A stretch of 64,000 bases of DNA from Pseudomonas wadenswilerensis. Lineage in GTDB: Bacteria > Pseudomonadota > Gammaproteobacteria > Pseudomonadales > Pseudomonadaceae. Numbering within the stretch: the first letter of the stretch is position 1; the number at the start of each line of letters is the position of its first letter. This document shows, one piece after another, positions 53,657-61,900 of the stretch. The stretch spans positions 310,001 through 374,000 of the forward strand of contig NZ_UIDD01000006.1 in the NCBI RefSeq assembly GCF_900497695.1, in the 5' to 3' direction. The notes under the pieces were generated by a model. It saw only the letters and a program-made list of their open reading frames with translations. It was not told the origin of the DNA and ran no database searches. The translations under genes were made by a program, and so were the position numbers.

Positions 53657-53967
53657 TGCTCGATATCTGCGTAGTCGATTTCCACCACATGGCCGGGGCC
53701 GGCGTCGAACAGCACGTAGAACTCGCCGTCCGGGCGCTTGAAAGTCAGCTTGGAGTTTTCACCGAGCTTGCCCGGCACGAGGATCTCTTCGTTGTAGCCG
53801 ATCACATCGAGGGTTACACCGGGCGCGCCGCTACCGTCGGAAAAGCCGCCAGTGCATTCGATCTGCTCGCCATCGATCGGCTTGCATTCGCACATCGGGT
53901 TGTGGGCCAGGGCCGGGCCGGCAGCGCCGAGCAGCAGTAACGGCAGGAGCAGCTTGCGGGACTTCAT
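53653..53967 (-). CDS. fpvJ: FpvJ, small periplasmic cysteine-containing protein
   Basis: A 104-residue protein with a signal peptide (KSRKLLLPLLLLGAAGPALA) and a mature start HNPMCECKPIDGEQIECTGG, in which three cysteines and a histidine might bind metal or a disulfide partner. The remainder is a compact beta-rich domain. Two ATGs in a row lie after aaggaggc; the second (53967) has better spacing, while the first overlaps the fpvH stop. Its position matches fpvJ in P. aeruginosa (PA2405). Confidence 0.83.
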   Translation of the reverse strand: MKSRKLLLPLLLLGAAGPALAHNPMCECKPIDGEQIECTGGFSDGSGAPGVTLDVIGYNEEILVPGKLGENSKLTFKRPDGEFYVLFDAGPGHVVEIDYADIEQ

Positions 53968-54503
53968 CATTTGCCTCCTTGTTTGTTCAGCCAGGCAACG
54001 GTGGCCGGCGAAGCCTTGCTCAGCGGCACGGCGGCCTGGTGCATGCTGCCGTCCCAGCCTTCGAGGGTGATCCAGATGTCGGCGTCCGCGCGGGTCTTGA
54101 GCGGGATTGGCAGGCCGGTGCTCATGCGGTACGGGGTGCCGAAGAAGATTGTCCCGGCGGCACGCAGGCTGCGCGGCTTGCCGATGCGCAGGTAAGCCGC
54201 CTTGACCTCGGGGATACAGGCCTGGCACAGGGCCAGATTGAAGGCCTTGAAGTAACCGGCAGGGCCATCGGCGCGCGGAGCTTCATCGCGCAACTCGGCC
54301 AGCTGCACGCTCCAGGGGCCGACCTGGATCTCGCCCAGCTCACGCTCGCCCAGGCCGCTGTCACCGCGAAACAACGCCGCGTCGGCAAAGTACTTGGGCA
54401 TGAAGCCGAGCGGAATCAGCAACAACAGGATGTTCAGGTGAAAGCGCCATTTGTGCCAGAAACGGCTCAACGGGCTTTGCGGCGCAACTGCTGCCTTGCT
54501 CAT
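53967..54503 (-). CDS. fpvH: FpvH, inner-membrane accessory protein
   Basis: A 178-residue protein with one N-terminal helix (FHLNILLLLIPLGFMPKYFA, about 16-35) and a predicted periplasmic domain with ALCQACIPEVKAAYLRIGKP (two cysteines) and WITLEGWDGSMHQAAVPLS. FpvH acts with the reductase FpvG in iron release from ferripyoverdine in P. aeruginosa. It overlaps fpvG by 4 bases and fpvJ at its stop. Confidence 0.85.
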   Translation of the reverse strand: MSKAAVAPQSPLSRFWHKWRFHLNILLLLIPLGFMPKYFADAALFRGDSGLGERELGEIQVGPWSVQLAELRDEAPRADGPAGYFKAFNLALCQACIPEVKAAYLRIGKPRSLRAAGTIFFGTPYRMSTGLPIPLKTRADADIWITLEGWDGSMHQAAVPLSKASPATVAWLNKQGGK

Positions 54504-55702
54504 AGGCTGGCCTCCGTGGCGGTATCGGTAGCGGTGGCGATTTGCTTGCGAGGCCTCTGCTCGCGTTTGAGGGCGGCGGCGGTGGCCTGGGCAGTACGCT
54601 TGGTCCAGATCAGCAGGCCGCTCAAGACCATCATCGACAGCACCAGGCCGAAGAAAGCCCAGATCAGCTTGATCGCCAGGCCGCCGAAGTCGCCGGTGTG
54701 CAGCGGGCGCATGGATTCGGTGACGAACTCCAGGGTCGAGCGGTCGTCGATCAGGAACTGCGACTCGATCTTGCTGTTGTACGGGTTGACGTTGACGGTC
54801 TGGAACATCAACGGGTACCAGCCGCGTCCGCCCAGGTAGACGTGGGCATAGGCATTGCCGGGCAGGGAGACGAAGCTCACGTCCAGGCCAGGGATCTGCT
54901 CCTTGGCGATGCGCGTGGCGTCATCCAGGCTGATGCGCGGGGCCGGTGCACCCGATTCGGTGCGTGGCACGTCTTCACGGGCAATCACCGGCACCACCGG
55001 TTCCGTGGAGAGGGTGATGTGGTTGTCACCCAGGATCGCCTGGATCAGGAACCAGGTGCCGGTGATGGAAATCACCGCAATGAACCAGATCGACCAGATG
55101 CCGCTCAGGCGGTGGAAGTCGCCCCAGAAGATCCGCGCGCCATGGTTGAAGCGCAAGGTCGGCTTAAAGAAACCTTTCCAGAACCGTTTATAGACCACCA
55201 GCCCGGTGACCAGCGAGGCCAGCATCGGCAGGCCGAGCAGCGACACCAGGTACCAGCCCCAGCTGTAGCCATTGGTGAACGGCACCAGCCACCAGCCGTG
55301 CAGGGCACGGGTGAAGGCCTCGAAGCTGAACGACGGGCTCTTGCCCTGGATCGCCCCGGTGTAGGGGTTGACGTACAGGGTCGGCGCGCTGCCGTCCGGG
55401 AATACCACGGAGGCGGTGAGGGCGAAGTGCGAGCCATCCGGCTGGCTGATGAAGTTCACGGCCATGTCCGGCTCGGCCTTGTGCAGGGCATCGAGCACCT
55501 GCTGGAAGCTCAGCCGCTCGGCGTCGCCATCAGGCTTGCTGGCGCGCACATCGGGGTTGGCCAGCCAGACGATTTCCTGGCTGACCACCGCCAGGGTGCC
55601 GGTGACGCAGACGATCAGGACGAAAAACCAGATCGGCAGGGCGAGCCAGCTATGGACCAGGAACCACAGCCTGGATTTGGACTTTTTCGCTTTCTGGGAC
55701 AT
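54500..55702 (-). CDS. fpvG: FpvG, PepSY-domain inner-membrane ferripyoverdine reductase
   Basis: A 400-residue PepSY-TM protein. Four strongly hydrophobic segments are seen: WFLVHSWLALPIWFFVLIVC near 10-35, SWGWYLVSLLGLPMLASLVTGLVV, HRLSGIWSIWFIAVISITGTWFLI, and LIWAFFGLVLSMMVLSGLLIW, with PepSY-type periplasmic regions between. Histidines in the helices are heme-ligand candidates. FpvG reduces Fe(III) in ferripyoverdine. The start MSQKAKKSKS at 55702 is chosen over an unsupported 36-codon extension that crosses the Fur-like site. It is the first gene of the eight-gene operon. Confidence 0.9.
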   Translation of the reverse strand: MSQKAKKSKSRLWFLVHSWLALPIWFFVLIVCVTGTLAVVSQEIVWLANPDVRASKPDGDAERLSFQQVLDALHKAEPDMAVNFISQPDGSHFALTASVVFPDGSAPTLYVNPYTGAIQGKSPSFSFEAFTRALHGWWLVPFTNGYSWGWYLVSLLGLPMLASLVTGLVVYKRFWKGFFKPTLRFNHGARIFWGDFHRLSGIWSIWFIAVISITGTWFLIQAILGDNHITLSTEPVVPVIAREDVPRTESGAPAPRISLDDATRIAKEQIPGLDVSFVSLPGNAYAHVYLGGRGWYPLMFQTVNVNPYNSKIESQFLIDDRSTLEFVTESMRPLHTGDFGGLAIKLIWAFFGLVLSMMVLSGLLIWTKRTAQATAAALKREQRPRKQIATATDTATEASL

Positions 55703-55762
55703 TGCAGGTGTCTTTTCAGAGAAATTGAGGTCGAGCCGATGCTCAGCCTTGGGACTGCAATA

Positions 55763-55781
55763 GATAAGACGAACGAGAATC
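55763..55781 (-). promoter_or_regulatory. Fur-box-like sequence upstream of fpvG
   Basis: gataagacgaacgagaatc agrees with the 19-bp Fur consensus at 11 positions, including both GATAA and AATC ends. It lies about 60 bases upstream of the fpvG start. Iron repression of this operon is expected from its function. Confidence 0.55.
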
Positions 55782-55847
55782 GTAAAACCCGCAGGGTTAG
55801 TTGAAAGCAAATGTTTCAGCCGACCGGTGGCGCCCCGCTACAACGGT

Positions 55848-55871
55848 TAATTTTCCCCGTTGGCCATCCGT
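55848..55871 (+). promoter_or_regulatory. Iron-starvation (PvdS-like sigma factor) promoter of the NRPS gene
   Basis: TAATT (55848-55852) and CGT (55869-55871) are spaced by 16 bases, exactly as before mbtH. Both sites share TTAATTT at the -35. A transcript starting near 55878 leaves about 50 leader bases before the ATG at 55927. Confidence 0.65.
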
Positions 55872-55926
55872 TTCCCATGGACACCGAGCTGCCCGGCTCG
55901 CTGCCCCACTGGATGGATGAACGCCG

Positions 55927-58900
55927 ATGAATGCACAAGACTCCCGTAAACTTGCCAGCCGATTCCTAGAATTGCCGCCGGAAAAGCGCCGGATCTTTCT
56001 GCAAGCACTGGCCCGTGAAGGGGTCGATTTCGCGCTCTTTCCCATTCCCGCCCAGGTTCAGGCAGCCGAGCGCGGTCTGCCGTCCTATGCGCAGCAGCGC
56101 ATGTGGTTTCTCTGGCAACTGGAGCCGCAAGGCGCCGCCTACAACCTGCCGGGGGCGGTCAGCTTGCAGGGCCGCCTGGATGAACAGGCCCTGCGAAAAG
56201 CGTTCATCAGCCTCAGTGAGCGGCACGAGACCCTGCGTACCGCATTCGCCCGGCAGGACGACGGGAGCCTGCTGCAAGTGCCGGCGCCGCAAGCGCTGCA
56301 GATAGAATGCATCGACCTCAGTGCACTGCACCCGGCGCAGCAGGACGCCGCCGTCCGTGAACATGCGCAACAACAGGCGCTGCGGCCTTTTGATCTTGAG
56401 CAGGGCCCCTTGTGGCGGGTGGCCGTGCTGCAGCTTGACCCCGAGCGCCACGTACTGCTGTTGACCTTGCACCATATTGTCTCCGACGGCTGGTCGATGA
56501 ACGTGCTGATCGATGAGTTCGTTCGCTGTTACGACGCCCATGAGCGCGGCCAGGCTCCCGAGCTTCCAGCGCTGCCGATCCAGTACAGCGACTACGCGCT
56601 GTGGCAGCGTTGCTGGTTGCAAGCCGGAGAGCAGGAGCGCCAACTGCAGTACTGGCAATCGGTGCTGGGCGACGAGCATCCGGTGCTGGAGCTGCCCTGT
56701 GATTTCCCCCGGCCGGCGTTGCCGAGCCACCGTGGCAAGCGCTACACCTTCACGGTCGATACGGCGCTGGCCGAGCAACTGCGGGGTTTGGCCCAGGCCC
56801 ATCAATCGACCTTGTTCATGGTCCTGTTGGCCGGATTCCAATGCCTGTTGCATCGCTACAGCGGGCAGACCGACCTGCGCGTCGGCGTGCCGATTGCCAA
56901 CCGCAATCGCAATGAGGTCGAGGGCCTGATCGGCTTTTTCGTCAACACCCAGGTATTGCGTTGCCAGGTCGACAGCCAGACGTGCGTGAGCGAACTGCTG
57001 GCCAGGGTGCGCGAGGCCGCGCTAGGGGCGCAGGCACATCAGGAGCTGCCGTTCGAGCGCCTGGTGGAAGCGCTCAAGCTGGAGCGCAGCCTGAGCCATA
57101 ACCCGCTGTTTCAGGTGATGTACAACCACCAGCCAGTGGTCACCGACATTACCTCGGTGAAGACTGCTTCGGGCCTGAGCCTGGGCTTGATCGAACAGCA
57201 GGGGCGCACCACTCAGTTCGACCTGAGCCTGGACACCTGGGAAAAGGCCGGACAGTTGCAGGCGGCACTGACCTTTGCCGAAGACCTGTTCACGCTGGAA
57301 ACGATCCAGCGCATGGCCGGGCACTGGTTGAACCTGCTGCGTGCAATGGTCGCCTCGCCCCAGCAAAGCATCGGCCAACTGAGCCTGCTCGACCCTGCTG
57401 AATTCCAGCGCATGGTTCATGACTGGAACCCGGTCGGCCCAGGCTACCGTCAGGACCTCTGTGTGCACCAGCTGATCGCTGAGCAGGCCGCCGCACAGCC
57501 CGATGCGCTGGCGTTGCTGCACGGTCACGAGGGTTACAGCTACCTTGAGCTCGAGCGTTGGTCCAACCGCCTGGCCCATCGCCTGATCGCCGCCGGGGTT
57601 GGCCCGGAGGTGCGAGTGGGCATCGCCTTGCCGCGCAGCCCACACCTGCTGGTGGCGTTGCTGGCAGTGTTCAAGGCCGGCGGTGCCTATGTGCCGCTGG
57701 ATCCGGATTACCCGCCCGAGCGGGTGGCGTACATGCTTGAGGACAGCGGTGCGCGGGTGCTGCTCAGTGATGCCGGGGTGGTCGAGCAACTGGCCTTGCA
57801 AACCCGTGCACAGGTAATGCTGGTCGAACCTCAAGAGTCGGCGCTGAGCAGTTGGCCACCCACTGCCCCCGGCCTGCGCGGCAGCGCCAGCAACCTCGCC
57901 TATGTCATTTATACCTCCGGTTCCACCGGGCGTCCGAAGGGGGTTGCGATTACTCATCGCAATGTCCTGGCCTTGGTGCATTGGTCGCAGCAGGCCTATC
58001 GCCCAGAAGACATTCAGGGGGTGCTGGCGTCCACGTCGATCTGTTTCGACTTGTCAGTCTGGGAATTGTTCGTGACCCTGGCCGGTGGTGGCTTCATCGT
58101 GCTGGCGCGCAATGCCCTGGCGTTGCCCGAACTCCCTGGGCGTGATCAGGTGCGCCTGATCAACACCGTGCCGTCGGCGATTGGCGCATTGCAGCGCAGC
58201 GGACAGATCCCGCCGGGCGTGCGGATTATCAACCTGGCAGGCGAGCCGCTGAAACAGAGCCTGGTCGACAGCCTCTATCAACTCCCGGGCCTGGAGCATG
58301 TCTACGACTTGTACGGGCCGTCCGAAGACACCACCTATTCGACCTGGACCCGTCGCCAGGCCGGTGGGCGGGCCAGTATCGGGCGCCCGTTGCCGCATAC
58401 CGCCAGCTATCTGCTCGATGCCGAGTTGCAACCGGTAGCCCAGGGGCGGGCTGCCGAGCTGTACCTGGCGGGGGCCGGCATCACGCGCGGCTATCTGGGC
58501 CGGCCGGGGCTGACCGCCGAGAAGTTCCTGCCCAATCCGTTTGCCGGCGAAGGTCAACGCCTGTACCGCACCGGCGACCTGGTGCGGTACCGCGACGGCG
58601 GCGAAATCCAGTATGTCGGGCGTATCGATCACCAGGTCAAGGTCCGCGGTTTTCGGATCGAGCTGGGCGAGATCGAAACCCGCCTGCTGGGCACACGGTT
58701 GCTACGGGAAGTGGCGGTGCTGGTGCAGGAAGGACCGGCCGGCCAGCAGTTGGTCGCCTACGGGGTGCCCGTCGACTCGACGATCGTTGATGCCCAGGCT
58801 GCCCGGCAGATCGCCCTGCGCGAACAGCTCAAGGCCGCACTGGCCGAGCACCTGCCGGACTACATGGTGCCTGCGGCGCTGATATTCCTGGCGCAGCTAC

Positions 58901-61900
58901 CGCTGACGCCCAACGGCAAGCTCGATCGCAAGGCGCTGCCGGCGGCCGATACGCTCCTGGCGGCGCGCGAGCACGTGGACGCCGCCGATGAACACGAACA
59001 GGCGCTGGTGGCGATCTGGCAGGACCTGCTGGGGCTTGAGCAGGTCAGTGTGCTGGACAACTTCTTCGAGCTGGGCGGCGACTCCATCGTCTCCATGCAG
59101 GTCGTCAGCCGCGCTCGCCAGGTAGGTCTGGTCCTCAGTCCCAAGGACATTTTCCAGTTCCAGACGGTGCGCAGCCTGGCCCAGGTGGCCGGTCGCGGCC
59201 AGGCGGTGGTGGCGCGGGCGGCGGCCAGTGGCGATGTCGTCCTGACGCCGATCCAGCGCTGGTTCTTCGACCAGGCGATCGAGCAGCGCCAGCACTGGAA
59301 CCAGTCGTTGCTCCTGACCCCGCGTGAGCCGGTGGATGCGCAGCACCTGCAACAGGCGCTGGACCACCTGCTGGGCCATCACGACAGCTTGCGCTTGCGT
59401 TTTACCCCGCAGGCCGCTGGTTGGCAGCAACAGTACGCGGCGCAGCCGGGCGCAGTGCTCTGGGTACGCCAGGCCAGTGACGCGCAGCAGGCGCTGGCAT
59501 GCTGCGAACAAGCGCAGCGCAGCCTGGATCTGCAGCACGGCCCATTGCTGCGGGTGTTGCTGCTGGACCTGGCTGACGGGACCCAGCAACTGCTGCTGGT
59601 GCTTCATCACCTGGTGGTCGACGGGGTGTCGTGGCGGATTCTGCTGGAAGACTTGCAAGCGCTGTATCGCCAGGTCCAGCAGGGGCAAGTGCCCACCCTG
59701 GCACCTCGCACCAGCGCCTACCAGGACTGGGCGTTGCAGCTTGAGCAGGAAGCGCAGCGGCGCGGCGACGAGGTGGATTACTGGGAATCGCAACTGCAGG
59801 CCAGCAGCGTTGCCGAGTTGCCTGCCGCCGACCCTGGGGCCAGCCTGGAAAACCGCCATGAACTGAAGATCGAGTGCCGCTTCGATGCCGACACCACCCG
59901 GCAGTTGCTGCAAGTGGCGCCAGCGGCCTACCGCACCCAGGTCAATGACTTGTTGCTGACGGCTCTGGCGCGGGTGCTGAGCCGCTGGACAAAGGCTCCG
60001 GGGGTGTTGATCGAGCTTGAAGGGCATGGCCGCGAGGACGTGTTCGATGACCTCGACCTGTCGCGCAGCATCGGCTGGTTTACCAGCCTGTATCCGCTGC
60101 TACTGGTGCCGGCAACCGAGATCGGCGAGGCCATCAAGGGCGTCAAGGAGCAATTGCGCGGCGTCCCCGGCAAGGGTATCGGTCATGGCTTGCTGCGCTA
60201 CCTGGGGGCGCCGCAGCTGGCTGCGCGCCTGGCTGTGCTGCCAAAGCCAAGGGTGACCTTCAACTACCTGGGCCAGTTCGATCGCCAGTTCGACGAGCAG
60301 GCGCTGTTCGTCCCGGCTAGCGCTAGCGGCGGCCGGGCCCAGGACCCGCAGGCGCCGTTGGCCAACTGGTTGACCGTGGAAGGGCAGGTGTACGGCGGCG
60401 AGCTGGCCTTGCGCTGGGGTTTCAGCCAGCAGATGTTCGCCCCCGACAGCATCCAGGCGCTGGTCGACGCCTTCAGCGACGAGCTGCGCGAACTGATTGC
60501 CCATTGCTGCCAGCAGGCGCCGGGCCAGGCCACTGCCTCGGACTTTGCCCTGGCACGCCTGGATCAAGGCGCCCTTGACCGTCTGCCGGTGTGCAGTCGC
60601 GAACTGCAAGACATCTACCCGTTGTCACCGATGCAGCAGGGCATGCTGTTCCACAGCCTGTACGAGCAAGGTGGCAGCGATTACATCAACCAGATGCGCG
60701 TCGATGTTGATGGCCTTGACCCACAGCGCTTGCACGCTGCCTGGCAAGGTGCGGTGCAGGCCCACGATATTCTGCGCAGCGGGTTCGTCTGGGAAGGTGA
60801 GCTGGAGCGCCCGCTGCAGATGGTCTACAAGCAGGTCGAGCTGCCGTGGCAGGTACTGGACTGGCGTGATCGCGACGACCTTGAACAGGCCCTTGGGCAA
60901 CTGGCCGAGCAGCAACGCCTGGATGGCTTCGCGCTCAGCCGGGCGCCCTTGCTGCGCCTGACCCTGGTACGCACCGCAGCAGCGCGCTACCACCTGATCC
61001 AGACCAGCCATCACCTGTTGCTCGATGGCTGGAGCAACGCTCGCCTGCTCGGCGAAGTCCTCCAGCGCTACAGCGGCCAGGCGGTGCCGGTGGTAGCGGG
61101 TCGGTACCGGGACTACATCGAGTGGCTGCAGCATCAGGATGCGCAGGCCAGTGAAGCGTTCTGGCGTACGCAATTGGCCAACCTGGCCCTGCCCACACGC
61201 CTGGCCAATGCCCTGCGGGCTCCCGCGGCCGTCGCCGAGCGTTGTGCCCATGGCGATCATTATCAGCACCTGGGCAGCGAGATGACCGAGCGCCTGAGCG
61301 GTTTTGCCCGCCAGCAGAAAGTCACCCTCAATACGCTGGTGCAGGCGGCCTGGTTGCTGCTGTTGCAACGCTACACCGGGCAGGACACGGTGGCCTTCGG
61401 GGCTACCGTGGCTGGGCGGCCGATGCAGATTCGCGGCATCGAGCAACAGATTGGCCTGTTCATCAACACCCTGCCGGTGATTGCCCGGCCGCAGTCCGGG
61501 CACACCCTCAGTCGCTGGTTGCAAGAGGTGCAGCAGACCAACCTGGCCCTGCGCGAGCACGAGCACACGCCGTTGTTCGATATCCAGCGCTGGTCGGGGC
61601 AGGGCAGCGATGCGCTGTTCGATACCTTGCTGGTGTTCGAGAACTACCCGCTGGACGCTGCCCTGGCCGAAGGGCAAGGGCTGGGTGTGCAGTTCGGTGC
61701 CGTCAGTAACCTTGAACGCACCAACTATCCCTTGACCATCGCCGTGACCCTGGGCCAGACCCTGGACCTGCACTACAGCTATCAGCAGGCGGCGTTTGCT
61801 GCCCCGGCCATTGACGGGCTGGCGGCCCAGTTGCACGGCCTGCTCGAACAGTTCATTGAGGGTGGTGACCGGGTGCTGGCTGATTTCGACCTGGTGACGG

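Noticed and set aside
55877..55930. A 17-codon upstream frame overlapping the NRPS start by ATGA
   Set aside because: The predicted transcript start from the TAATT/CGT promoter is at about the same position as its ATG, so it would have no leader or ribosome site.
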